Shown here: piece by piece, positions 1 to 9,011 of the stretch
How positions within the stretch are numbered: position 1 is the first letter of the stretch
Layout: each line of letters begins with the position of its first letter
NCBI GenBank assembly: GCA_900314925.1
Contig: OMXC01000006.1
Span: 62,001-126,000, forward strand
Direction: 5' to 3'
Source of the DNA: an uncultured Bacteroidales bacterium
Lineage (GTDB): Bacteria; Bacteroidota; Bacteroidia; Bacteroidales; P3
DNA length: 64,000 bases
Program-made: the position numbers and the translations under genes
Notes under the pieces: generated by a model
Told to the model about the DNA's origin: nothing
Database searches by the model: none
What the model saw: the letters and a program-made list of their open reading frames with translations, nothing else

Positions 1-1
1 C

Positions 2-2140
2 ACCGCCGACGGCTTCGTGGCAAAGCTCTCCACCGACGACGGCAGCCTGATAGCCTCCACCTTCACCGGGTCGGCGGCCTACGACCAGGCCTACTTCGTG
101 CGTGTGGGCAACGACGGCGAGACCTTCATCTTCGGGCAGACCAAGGCCCAGGGGTCCGCCATGATACACAACGCGGGCTACAGCGTGCCCTCGTCGGGCA
201 TGCTGCTGCAACGCCTCTCGCCGGCCCTCGACACCCTGCGCTGGAGCACCGTCTTCGGCACCCCCGGGCGCATCAACCTCTCCCCCACGGCTTTCGCCGC
301 CGACATCTGCAACCGCGTCTATGCCGCCGGCTGGGGGCGTGATTTCGTGGTGTACAACGGCGTGCAGTGGTACACCATGGGCACCACGGGCATGCAGACC
401 ACCCCGGACGCCTACGCCGATTCCACCGACGGACAGGACTTCTACATCATCACCATCGACGCCGATGCCAACCAGCTCGACTATGCCACCTTCTTCGGCG
501 AGCTGCACCGCACCGACGGCTACAGCCTCAACGGCGCCGACCATGTGGACGGCGGCACCTCGCGCTTCGACCGCCTCGCCACGCTCTACCAGTCTGTCTG
601 CGCCTCATGCGGCGGCACGCAGAACTTCCCCACCACCGCCGGTGCCTGGAGCGACACCAACCGCTCCTCCAACTGCAACAACGCCATCTTCCGCTTCAAC
701 GTAAGGGACGACTTTCCGGTGGCCGAGTTTCTGGCGCCGCAGGCCGGCTGCGCCCCCTACACCGTCAACCTGCGCCACACAGGGCGCGGCACGTCGTTCC
801 TGTGGGACTTCGGCGACGGCACCACGTCCACCGACCCCAACCCCACCCACACATACACCGCCGCCGGCACCTACACCATCACCTTGACGGCCTACATGGC
901 CGGCGGATGCAGCAATGCCGACGTGCAGAGCCGCCAGCTCCTCGTCATAGAGCCGTCGGAGGGGTTCACGCACCCCGTGATCATAGCCTGCAACGGCGCC
1001 GCAGTGCCCATAGGCGTCACGCCGCAGCCGGGGGCCACATACACATGGCTCGGCGGCAACATCGAGACGCCCAACATAGCCAACCCCTCGGTGTCGCAGG
1101 CTGGCACCTATATACTTCGCACACAGGCGCAAGGCTGTTCGCAGACCGACACCTTCAAGGTCACGGTGCAGCATGTCATCGTGGCCGACAGCCTGATAGG
1201 CAACAGCTGCCGCGACAGCGCCGACGGCCGCCTCATACTCACCGTGGAGGCTGGCATCAGCCCTGCCGCGCTCACCTACCACTCCTCGCCCACCCTGCCC
1301 ACGCACACCACAGACACCACCATAGTCTTCGACAGCCTCGCCCCGGGCGTGGAGTACACCGTCACGGTGATAGGCCCCAACTGCGAATACACACACCGCT
1401 ACACCCTTGCCAACAAGCCGCGTCCGAATATAGAGCGGCAAGAATCGCAGCCTTTGTGCCACGACACGTGCGCGGGGTGGTACCGCATCACCCTTGACGG
1501 ACACGACACCCTCTTCTCAGGCCTCTGCGAAGGGACATACTACGACACCCTCATCGACGCCGACGGATGCCCCGTGGCCCTCACCACACACATACGGCGC
1601 AACCACGCCCTCGACAGCCTACGCGCGTGGGCCGACGACAGCCTGCTCTGGGACGGCGAGAGCACCATGCTCCACGCCACGGTGAGCAGCAGCGAGGCTG
1701 TCGGCTACCTGTGGAGCCCCGCGGCGACCCTCGAGAGCCCCGATGCCGCCGACGCTCTGGCCACGCCGACAGACAGCGTGACAGTATACACCGTCACGGC
1801 CACTTCCGGCGGATGCTCGCGGACGGCCAAAGTGACCGTGCGCTGCAACCCCGTAGTCTGCGGAGCGCCGCTCTTCACCATACCCAACGCCTTCACCCCC
1901 AACGGCGACGGCACCAACGACGCCGTGTGCTTCAACAGCGAGCAGATCGCCGAGTTCACCATAGTCATCTTCAACCGCTGGGGCGAGGCCGTCTACCGCT
2001 CCGACGACCCCACAGGGTGCTGGGACGGCACCTACCGCGGCACGCCATGTCCGGCGGGAGTCTACACATACACCTGCCACATAACATGCTTCGGTAACCA
2101 CACCAACGACATGAAGGGCAACATTACACTCATCCGCTGA
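2..2140 (+). CDS. Secreted PKD-domain protein with T9SS type B sorting domain (5' truncated)
   Basis: The reading frame is open from the first bases of the window (codons TADGFVAKLS), so the true start lies upstream. The visible N-terminal part has the DGFVAKL / D-G-S pattern of SBBP-type beta-propeller repeats. A PKD domain is centred on the motif WDFGDGT (near nt 803). Cys-rich Ig-like segments follow. The last ~85 residues (from FTPNGDGTND, near nt 1890, through FNRWGEAVY to the end) form the gliding-motility-associated (type B) C-terminal domain recognised by the type IX secretion system. The protein is therefore probably exported across the outer membrane and displayed or released as an adhesin. 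The family assignment of the C-terminus is firm; the ligand is unknown. Confidence 0.88.
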   Translation, partial: TADGFVAKLSTDDGSLIASTFTGSAAYDQAYFVRVGNDGETFIFGQTKAQGSAMIHNAGYSVPSSGMLLQRLSPALDTLRWSTVFGTPGRINLSPTAFAADICNRVYAAGWGRDFVVYNGVQWYTMGTTGMQTTPDAYADSTDGQDFYIITIDADANQLDYATFFGELHRTDGYSLNGADHVDGGTSRFDRLATLYQSVCASCGGTQNFPTTAGAWSDTNRSSNCNNAIFRFNVRDDFPVAEFLAPQAGCAPYTVNLRHTGRGTSFLWDFGDGTTSTDPNPTHTYTAAGTYTITLTAYMAGGCSNADVQSRQLLVIEPSEGFTHPVIIACNGAAVPIGVTPQPGATYTWLGGNIETPNIANPSVSQAGTYILRTQAQGCSQTDTFKVTVQHVIVADSLIGNSCRDSADGRLILTVEAGISPAALTYHSSPTLPTHTTDTTIVFDSLAPGVEYTVTVIGPNCEYTHRYTLANKPRPNIERQESQPLCHDTCAGWYRITLDGHDTLFSGLCEGTYYDTLIDADGCPVALTTHIRRNHALDSLRAWADDSLLWDGESTMLHATVSSSEAVGYLWSPAATLESPDAADALATPTDSVTVYTVTATSGGCSRTAKVTVRCNPVVCGAPLFTIPNAFTPNGDGTNDAVCFNSEQIAEFTIVIFNRWGEAVYRSDDPTGCWDGTYRGTPCPAGVYTYTCHITCFGNHTNDMKGNITLIR

Positions 2141-2144
2141 CACC

Positions 2145-3011
2145 ATGAGACACATCAACAAAGGAGACCAGTTCGTCGTGGCGTGTGTCGACAGCCCCGA
2201 GACAGCGCCTGCCGTCATAGCCGCCGCGCGCCTCTTCGCCGGCAGGCTGCGCAACAAGAGTCTCATGCTCCTCAATGTTTCGGGCGACAACAGCGCCAGC
2301 GGGTGGCTGAAGCAATACGACATCCCCTTTGCCGCGCTGCGCGGCGACTGGGCCACGGCCATAGAAGGGCTGCCGACGGTCTTCAACGCTGTGTTGGCAG
2401 TGACAGCCGTCGACGCTGCCGCGCCGCGCAGCTCCATCGCAAACCCGCGCACGCTGCTGCGCGCATTCCGCAGAAGCAAGATAGCATACCTCACCATACC
2501 AGTGAGCGGTGTGCAGAGTGCGGTGCGCGGTGATGATGCGCAGAACAGCATCATGCAACCGAACACCGAACACGGCTCGCTGCACGCCGGACTGACCACC
2601 GTCCTCACAGTGGACCACCACCGTGAAAGCAAGGAGAAACTCATCTGGGCTTCCTACCTGGCGCGCTTCCTTGGCGCCAGCCTCACAGTAGCCCTGCCAC
2701 AATACAAGGATGCCGGCCTCAGCACGCTACAGAACAACAACATACGCTACATAGACAAGATCTTTCCCCCGCAGGGCATCAGCTACACAAAACGCAGTAT
2801 CGACACCGGTGGACTGAACACCTCGCCCGACCTGCAAGCCCTTGACACACTGCATCCCGACCTGTTCATTGCCCTCACCACAGACCCACGGGCCACCGAC
2901 CCTCTCGACTGGCTTTTCGGCACCCCAGACAGGCGCATAATCACACATCCGTCGGCAACCCCGGTCCTCCTCCTCAACCCAAGAGACGACCTCTACGTAC
3001 TGTGCGACTGA
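2145..3011 (+). CDS. UspA-like universal stress family protein
   Basis: This is a 288-residue soluble protein starting 4 nt after the preceding stop, so it is probably co-transcribed with it. The architecture looks like two alpha/beta Usp half-domains: an N-terminal half beginning VVACVDSPE and carrying LMLLNVSGD, and a second half beginning TTVLTVDHHRESKEKL and ending in TPVLLLNPRDDLYVL, a typical Usp C-terminal strand. No signal peptide or membrane segment is seen. The G-2x-G-9x-G(S/T) ATP-binding motif of ATP-binding Usps is not obvious, so nucleotide binding is doubtful. The function beyond a stress-protein-like fold cannot be stated. Confidence 0.55.
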   Translation: MRHINKGDQFVVACVDSPETAPAVIAAARLFAGRLRNKSLMLLNVSGDNSASGWLKQYDIPFAALRGDWATAIEGLPTVFNAVLAVTAVDAAAPRSSIANPRTLLRAFRRSKIAYLTIPVSGVQSAVRGDDAQNSIMQPNTEHGSLHAGLTTVLTVDHHRESKEKLIWASYLARFLGASLTVALPQYKDAGLSTLQNNNIRYIDKIFPPQGISYTKRSIDTGGLNTSPDLQALDTLHPDLFIALTTDPRATDPLDWLFGTPDRRIITHPSATPVLLLNPRDDLYVLCD

Positions 3012-3275
3012 CACCGGGCCGCGGTCAAAGCCTCACAAACAGCCGCATAACAATCATCGGCAAAAGGCTGTTGGCTGCCGTGGCAGACATGTCCGCACAA
3101 CGATTTCTGCATACTGAAGGCGTCGAGACTGCAAAATAAATAGTAATGTATTCAAATAAATTGTTATATTTGCACTTTGCACACACTGATGTGCAGGACA
3201 ATTAAAAGCCTGTCTGGCAGGCATTTCAACAATGTTTGCAGACAGTAATACTAAAACAAAATAACACTTTCTGAA
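3012..3275. other. Intergenic region upstream of the DUF349 operon
   Basis: This 264-nt gap contains the TAnnTTTG promoter listed at 3165-3172 and an AT-rich leader of about 100 nt before the ATG. No ORF or RNA gene is recognisable in it. Confidence 0.5.
3165..3172 (+). promoter_or_regulatory. Bacteroidetes -7 promoter element
   Basis: TATATTTG matches the Bacteroidetes -7 consensus TAnnTTTG, lies in an AT-rich stretch and sits about 104 nt before the DUF349 start. It probably drives the whole 3276-10278 operon. No clear -33 TTG was found. Confidence 0.55.
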
Positions 3276-5225
3276 ATGGAAGAGACAATCCTGAACAGCG
3301 AAAACCAAGAGGAAATTCGCGAGAACGCCCCTGTTGCCGAAGCTGCCGCCGAGGCAATTGAGACAACCGAGACAAGGACCGAAGCCCCTGTGGCCGAAGG
3401 TGAGAACAACGAAAACACCAGCAAGCCCGCGGCCGCGGAAGCCGCAGAACAGGCGGAACCGCAGGTGGACTACAGCGGCTACAGCCGTGCCGAGCTTGTT
3501 GACGCGCTGCGCGCCCTGCTTGATGAGGACGTCACCGCCATACGCAGCCGTGTGGCCGACATCCGCAACTATTTCAACGCCTTGAGCGAAACCAAGGACG
3601 AGGAAACGGCCGAGGAGCCTGTGGCCGACGCAGAAACGGCAGAAGGCACCGTCGCCGCCGAAGGCAACCAAGCCGAGCAGCATGCCGAGGAGGATCCCGT
3701 GGCTGACGAGTTCAGGAAACTATATGGCCGCTACAGAGCTATGCGCCAACAGCACCACGAAGCCGTGGAGGCACAGAAGAAGAAAAACCTCGAGGCCAAA
3801 CAGGCCCTGATAGAAGAGATGCGGACGCTGGCCGACAGCGACGACGAACAGGTGCGCCACGCCATGGACCGCTTCAACGACATTCAGGAGAGATGGAAAG
3901 CCATCGGCGAGGTGCCGAGAGAGGAGATGAACAACCTGTGGCAGAGCTACCACTTCCAGATAGAACAGTTCTTCAACAAACTGAAGATCAACCGCGAGCT
4001 ACGCGCTCTGGACCAGAAGAAAAACCTCGAACAGAAGATAGAGCTCTGCGAGAGGGCCGAAGAGCTCATCGTGGAGCCCTCTGTCACCAAAGCCTTCAAA
4101 GCCCTGCAGGATCTGCGTGCACGATGGAAGGAGACGGGACCTGTGCCCTCGGAGCAGAACGAGGAGATATGGCAGCGGTTCTGCGCGGCTGCCAACCAGA
4201 TAGACCAGCGGCGCAAGGAATACTACGACCAGCGCAAGGAGGAGATGGACAACAACCTCCTGGCCAAGCAAGCCTTGATAGACAAAGCCGAGGAACTCAC
4301 CGCCAAAGAGCCCGGGAGCACCAAGGAGTGGAACGACCTGACGGCGGCTCTTGACGAGCTGCTGAAGGTGTGGAAGACCATAGGCACCGTGCCGCGCGAG
4401 GTAAACGAGGAGATATGGGCCAAGTTCAAGGGCATCATAGACCGCCACTATGAGGCCAAAAAAGAGCATTTCGGAAGCATCCGCGACGAACAGAACGCCA
4501 ACTACCAGAAGAAAGTGGAGCTCTGCCTGAAAGCCGAGGCCATAGCCAAACGCGAGGACTGGAAGAAAGCCACCGAGGAGCTGCTGCAGCTTCAGAAAGA
4601 ATGGAAAGAAACGGGGGCCACCAACCGTAAGGTCAGCGAGAAAATATGGCAGCGGTTCCGTGCCGCCTGCGACGAGTTCTTCGCCAAGAAGGGCGAGTTC
4701 TTCAAAGAGCGCCGTACCTCGGAGGCCGAGAACCTTGCCAAGAAAGAGGCCATCCTGGCTGAGCTGAAGGCCCACACCTTCGGCGACAACAGGGAGGAGA
4801 ACATAGAGGTCATCAAAGACTTCCAGCGCCGATGGGCGGAAGCCGGCTTTGTGCCCATGGCCGACAAAGAACGTCTGCACAAGGAGTTCAGAGGTGTGAT
4901 AGACGGCATCTTCGAGCACCTGAAGATTTCGGCTCGCGAAGCAGAAGAGACGGCCTACCGCGAGAGGCTGCACAACATAGGCGGCGACGCCAAGAAGTTT
5001 GTCAACAACGAGCGGCAGGAGCTGACGGAACGCATAGAGAAGCTGCGCAACGACTTGGCCCTTTGGGAGAACAACCTCGGCTTCCTCGCCTCCTCCAAGC
5101 AGGCCGACCTGCTGAAAGCCGAGTTCGAGAAGAAGATGCAGGGGGCACGCCAGCAGATAGCTCTGCTGCAGGCCAAACTGCGCATACTTAAGGAAACGGA
5201 AGAAGCAGAGAAGAAAGAAGAGTAA
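3276..5225 (+). CDS. DUF349 domain-containing protein
   Basis: This is a 649-residue, highly charged, largely helical protein. After an acidic, Ala/Glu-rich N-terminal stretch (~150 residues) come at least five DUF349 repeats, each with the signature W-K-x-x-G: ERWKAIGEVP (~206), ARWKETGPVP (~283), KVWKTIGTVP (~365), KEWKETGATN (~442) and RRWAEAGFVP (~522). A Glu/Lys coiled-coil tail follows. DUF349 proteins are widespread in Bacteroidetes; their biochemical role is not established. It is the first gene of a run of closely packed genes and ends directly against the next start codon. Confidence 0.9.
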   Translation: MEETILNSENQEEIRENAPVAEAAAEAIETTETRTEAPVAEGENNENTSKPAAAEAAEQAEPQVDYSGYSRAELVDALRALLDEDVTAIRSRVADIRNYFNALSETKDEETAEEPVADAETAEGTVAAEGNQAEQHAEEDPVADEFRKLYGRYRAMRQQHHEAVEAQKKKNLEAKQALIEEMRTLADSDDEQVRHAMDRFNDIQERWKAIGEVPREEMNNLWQSYHFQIEQFFNKLKINRELRALDQKKNLEQKIELCERAEELIVEPSVTKAFKALQDLRARWKETGPVPSEQNEEIWQRFCAAANQIDQRRKEYYDQRKEEMDNNLLAKQALIDKAEELTAKEPGSTKEWNDLTAALDELLKVWKTIGTVPREVNEEIWAKFKGIIDRHYEAKKEHFGSIRDEQNANYQKKVELCLKAEAIAKREDWKKATEELLQLQKEWKETGATNRKVSEKIWQRFRAACDEFFAKKGEFFKERRTSEAENLAKKEAILAELKAHTFGDNREENIEVIKDFQRRWAEAGFVPMADKERLHKEFRGVIDGIFEHLKISAREAEETAYRERLHNIGGDAKKFVNNERQELTERIEKLRNDLALWENNLGFLASSKQADLLKAEFEKKMQGARQQIALLQAKLRILKETEEAEKKEE

Positions 5226-6206
5226 GTGAACACCACACTACAATACAAGCTGCACAGCGGCAAAAACTCAAAGGCGGCCTACTATATGCAGGCCGCCCTG
5301 CGTGACATGCTGCCAGACCGGCTATATGCCATGCGGCTCAACCGCGAGTTGGAGCGCTGTGCAGCGATGTACGACAGAGACTACATAGCCGACAGGGTGG
5401 ACTACTACTGCAAGCTCAGCAGACCTGTGACGCTCGGGAGCGACTCAGAACCCATCGGTGCGCTGCAGCGCAAAGGCAACCCCAGCACATACTACTACGA
5501 CAGTCGCGAAGCGCTGCAGTGGTTCAACCCCGAACTGCGGTGGCACTACCTCTTCGGCGACATACGCGACATACCTGCAGAACCTACAGTGGTGAAAAGC
5601 CGCGCCTTAGGCACAGACAACAGCAACAGCGTGCTGCTGAAACTCGACCGCTGCCGCCACTTCGTATACATAAACGACCACCTCCAGCCGGAAGAGAAAG
5701 AAGACCGCGCGATATTCCGCGGACACATAGGGACCCGCGAAAACAGGGCGCTCTTCTGCCGGATGTATGCCGACAACCCGCGCGTGGATGCCGCCGACAC
5801 ACTCCCCGGCGCCACAGAAGGCCACAAGCACACCAGCCAGATGAAGCCCATGATGTCGTTCTACGAGCACCTGCGCTTCCGCTACATCATGGCCCTTGAA
5901 GGAAACGACGTAGCCTCGAACCTGAAGTGGATCATGTCGTCGCGGTCGGCGGCCGTCATGCCCAAGCCCACCTGCGAGACATGGTTTATGGAAGGACGCC
6001 TGGTGGGCGGCGTGCACTATGTGGAGATACGCCCTGACTTCAGCGACCTTGAGGAGAAGATGGACCACTACAGCAATCACCTCGACGAGCTGCGCACTAT
6101 AGTGGACAACGCCAACCGATATGTGGCGCAGTTCCGCGACCCGCGCCGCGAACGCTACATAGCGCTGCTCGTGATGCAGAAATACTTCAAGATGACCAAC
6201 CAATGA
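5226..6206 (+). CDS. GT90 (CAP10-type) glycosyltransferase
   Basis: This 326-residue protein begins with GTG immediately after the DUF349 stop (zero spacing); the first in-frame ATG is 60 nt later, so GTG is preferred. The sequence matches the glycosyltransferase family 90 / lipopolysaccharide-modifying (LpsA-like) pattern, with a C-terminal nucleotide-sugar region RYIMALEGNDVASNLKW followed by SSRSAAVMPKP and ETWFMEGRLVGGVHYVEI. Such enzymes add xylosyl or glucosyl residues to surface polysaccharide or LPS; the acceptor here is unknown. It overlaps the next gene by 4 nt (ATGA), which suggests translational coupling in an envelope operon. Confidence 0.82.
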   Translation: MNTTLQYKLHSGKNSKAAYYMQAALRDMLPDRLYAMRLNRELERCAAMYDRDYIADRVDYYCKLSRPVTLGSDSEPIGALQRKGNPSTYYYDSREALQWFNPELRWHYLFGDIRDIPAEPTVVKSRALGTDNSNSVLLKLDRCRHFVYINDHLQPEEKEDRAIFRGHIGTRENRALFCRMYADNPRVDAADTLPGATEGHKHTSQMKPMMSFYEHLRFRYIMALEGNDVASNLKWIMSSRSAAVMPKPTCETWFMEGRLVGGVHYVEIRPDFSDLEEKMDHYSNHLDELRTIVDNANRYVAQFRDPRRERYIALLVMQKYFKMTNQ

Positions 6207-7153
6207 AACACCTCAGATACATATTGGCGGCAGCTGCATTGCTGCTCGGCGCCTGCAACAACGGCGGCGTCGATGTGCGCTTCCATCGCTTCGAGCGCCT
6301 GCTGTTCGACACCCCCACGGAAAGCCTGCAACAAGTCCTCGACGACAGCCTGCAGGTATACTCCACACCGCTGCTGAACGTCGCGCCACACAACCAACAA
6401 TACATGCAAGCCCTCGGCGCCTTCGTCAACGACCCAGCAGTGCGGCGCATCTACACCGTCAGCGACAGCCTGTACCGCGACCTCGGCTGGCTCGAGGAAA
6501 CTCTCGGCAAGGCGCTGCAACGTTCTAACAAACTGTGCCCGGAGATGACCTACGACAGGTTCTACACACTCATCACCGCCGACTTTGAAGACTACCGCAA
6601 CCGGGTGTTCTGCACAGACCATGAGCTCGCGCTATCCATAGACCGCTACACCGTAGGCAAGCTGCCGGGAACCGTCCCAGCCTATATCGAGCGGATAAGC
6701 CGTCCGGAATACATCGCCGCCGACTGCATGGAAGCCATCGCACGCGCCAACACCGTGCTGCCGGAAGGCGACCTCACACTCCTTGACTATGCCATCGCCG
6801 AAGGCAAAGCCATCTACTACGCCCAGCAGACGCTACCCAAGGCTCACGACACCATACTGCTGCGCTACAGCGGCGACCAGTTGGCATGGATGAAAGCAAA
6901 CACCGAGCAGGTGTGGGGCTGGCTGATACAGAACAAGATGCTCTACACCACAGACATGAGCCAGATACGCAACATCATAGACGAGGCTCCGCACACCAAC
7001 GCCTTCGGGCAGAACTCGGCGCCACGCACCACCTCCTATATAGGGTGGCAGATAGTAAGCCGCTACATGAAGAAAAGCGGTGCCTCTATGCAGCAACTAC
7101 TCTACAACAGCGACAGCCGCGAGATTCTGTCAACTTCAGGCTGGCGACCCTAA
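6203..7153 (+). CDS. gldB: GldB-like lipoprotein
   Basis: This is a 316-residue predicted lipoprotein: a short signal peptide with lipobox LGAC (Cys18) and a body resembling the gliding-motility lipoprotein GldB (VDVRFHRFERLLFD near the N-terminus; DYAIAEGKAIYYAQQ and YIGWQIVSRYMKK in the C-terminal half). GldB is needed for gliding in flavobacteria, but homologues occur in non-gliding Bacteroidales, where the role is unclear. The usual partner gldC is not adjacent. It lies within an envelope operon, overlapping the glycosyltransferase by 4 nt and ending 10 nt before the LtaS-like gene. The symbol denotes family membership only. Confidence 0.78.
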   Translation: MKHLRYILAAAALLLGACNNGGVDVRFHRFERLLFDTPTESLQQVLDDSLQVYSTPLLNVAPHNQQYMQALGAFVNDPAVRRIYTVSDSLYRDLGWLEETLGKALQRSNKLCPEMTYDRFYTLITADFEDYRNRVFCTDHELALSIDRYTVGKLPGTVPAYIERISRPEYIAADCMEAIARANTVLPEGDLTLLDYAIAEGKAIYYAQQTLPKAHDTILLRYSGDQLAWMKANTEQVWGWLIQNKMLYTTDMSQIRNIIDEAPHTNAFGQNSAPRTTSYIGWQIVSRYMKKSGASMQQLLYNSDSREILSTSGWRP

Positions 7154-7163
7154 ACTGCGAACA

Positions 7164-9011
7164 ATGGACCAAAAGAAAACCAACAACATATATACCTACC
7201 TGTTACAGAAAACGCTGCTTGCCTTCGGCGCACTTGCCGCCGCGCAGTTGGCGTTTCACTTGTGCAACCTGCACATCTTCCATCTGGACGACGGCGAGTG
7301 GAAAGGACTGATCCTCGGCAATGTGCGCTTCGGGATGGCCACGGTGGCCACCTTCCTCCTCCCCTACCTCACGCTCATGATACTGCCGTTGCCGGCACGC
7401 AACCGCCGCTGGTACCGCATCGTGACCGAGGTGCTGTACATCGCCGCCGTACTGCTCATGGTGATACCCCGCGGCTGCGACAGCCCCTACTACCAGTACA
7501 CCTACCGCCTGCTCTCCGACGAGATATTCTCCTACCTCGGCATCAGCGGCCAGATGGGTTCCCTCGTGCCTCATTTCGCCGTAGACTACTGGTTCGCATG
7601 GGCATGCCCGCTGGCGATAACACTGCTGTTCCTCTTCCTCAACAGCCGCATACGCCGCTACGAGGCACCTGCCAAAGCCCGTGCCGACTGGCGTCTCATC
7701 CTTTCTGTGCTGCTCGTGGCCTTCTTCGTCCGCGGCGGCATAGGCCACGCCCTGCAGCCCAGCGAAGCGGCGCATTATGTGCAGCCCAAAAACACGGCGC
7801 TCGTCAACAACGACGCGTACAACATACTGCGCACCCTCTTCACCCCCGACCTCGAAGAGAATGACTTTATGCCCATGGACGAAGCGGCGGCGCTATATCC
7901 CACAGTGCACGCCTACACCAGCGACACCGTCAAGCAGCGCAACGTGATGTTCATCATACTGGAGAGCTTCGGCCAGGAGTTCATGGGCTGCTACAACAGC
8001 CAGGCCGGCGCCGAAACACGCACGCCGTTCCTCGACTCGCTGGCCCAGCACAGCACCCTCTACGACGGCCGCGCCAACGGCAAGAAGAGCATCGAGGGCA
8101 TCATGGCCATCTCCTCCGGCATCCCCAACCTCATGAGCCGCCCCTTCGCCAACTCGGCCTACGGCGAGCGCAACGCCTACACCGGCCTGCCCGCCACCCT
8201 GCGCCACAACGGCTACCACACAGCATTCTTCCACGGCTCCTACAACGGCGTCATGAACTTCGACACCACCTGCCGCCGCCTCGGCTACGACGAATACCTC
8301 GGCATGGACGAGTACAACGCATGGGCTCCCGGCAACAACGACTACGACGGCGTATGGGGCATCTACGACGCCCCCTTCCTGCAATACACAGCCGCACACA
8401 TCGGCACCTTCAGCCAGCCCTTCTTCGCCGCCGTCTTCACCGTCACCTCGCACCACCCCTTCCCCATCCCCGAACAGGACAAGGAGCGCTACAAAGAGGG
8501 GCGCCACCCCATACTCAAATGCGTGGAATACACCGACAACGCCCTGCGGCAGTTCTTCGCCACCGCCAAACAGCAGCCCTGGTACGAAAACACGCTCTTC
8601 GTCATCTGCGGCGACCACAGCGGCCACGGCCTCACACGCGAATACAACGACTACGACGGCTGGTATCGCATACCCATGATATTCTTCGACCCGTCGGCCG
8701 ACACCGCCGTGCGCAGCCAGCGCATAGTACAGCAGACCGACCTCTACCCCACCATCGTCGACTACCTCGGCCTGACAGACACCATCGCCGCCTACGGCAC
8801 CTCGCTCTTCCGCGAGCCGCAAGGCAGCTACGTATACTACGCCAACGGCTACCACTGCCTCGTCAACAACAACGCCGACAGCCCGGCCACACACGACATC
8901 ACCCTCATCATGGGCGACTACGAGAGCGGCACCCCCGACAACCTCAAGCTGCTCAAAGCCATCATACAACAATACAACCACAACATGATAAACAATAAAC
9001 TGCTGCCATAA
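7164..9011 (+). CDS. LtaS-type (sulfatase-fold) phosphoglycerol or phosphoethanolamine transferase
   Basis: This is a 615-residue inner-membrane enzyme; the ATG at 7164 (MDQKKTNN) is chosen, 10 nt after gldB. The N-terminal ~200 residues hold about five membrane helices. The C-terminal domain has the alkaline-phosphatase/sulfatase fold: metal ligand region ILESFGQEF, nucleophile region ANGKKSIEGIMAI (Ser or Thr nucleophile; here Ser is the candidate), SHHPF, and the metal site GDHSGHG. LtaS relatives transfer glycerol-phosphate from phosphatidylglycerol, releasing diacylglycerol; relatives in Gram-negatives make osmoregulated glucans or modify LPS. The lipid kinase that overlaps its stop by 1 nt fits diacylglycerol recycling. 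Substrate and acceptor are inferred. Confidence 0.82.
   Translation: MDQKKTNNIYTYLLQKTLLAFGALAAAQLAFHLCNLHIFHLDDGEWKGLILGNVRFGMATVATFLLPYLTLMILPLPARNRRWYRIVTEVLYIAAVLLMVIPRGCDSPYYQYTYRLLSDEIFSYLGISGQMGSLVPHFAVDYWFAWACPLAITLLFLFLNSRIRRYEAPAKARADWRLILSVLLVAFFVRGGIGHALQPSEAAHYVQPKNTALVNNDAYNILRTLFTPDLEENDFMPMDEAAALYPTVHAYTSDTVKQRNVMFIILESFGQEFMGCYNSQAGAETRTPFLDSLAQHSTLYDGRANGKKSIEGIMAISSGIPNLMSRPFANSAYGERNAYTGLPATLRHNGYHTAFFHGSYNGVMNFDTTCRRLGYDEYLGMDEYNAWAPGNNDYDGVWGIYDAPFLQYTAAHIGTFSQPFFAAVFTVTSHHPFPIPEQDKERYKEGRHPILKCVEYTDNALRQFFATAKQQPWYENTLFVICGDHSGHGLTREYNDYDGWYRIPMIFFDPSADTAVRSQRIVQQTDLYPTIVDYLGLTDTIAAYGTSLFREPQGSYVYYANGYHCLVNNNADSPATHDITLIMGDYESGTPDNLKLLKAIIQQYNHNMINNKLLP

Noticed and set aside
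605..1504. A 299-residue minus-strand open frame within the PKD protein gene
   Set aside because: Typical shadow frame in GC-rich coding DNA; the plus strand has clear PKD and T9SS domains.
3012..3130. A second T9SS tail remnant on the minus strand behind the UspA-like gene
   Set aside because: The reading lacks the G-x-Y pattern and the similarity is too weak.
7164..9011. Lipoteichoic acid synthase as a sign of a Gram-positive host
   Set aside because: LtaS-type enzymes occur in Gram-negatives; everything else (TolC, OmpA, T9SS, TAnnTTTG promoters) is Bacteroidota.
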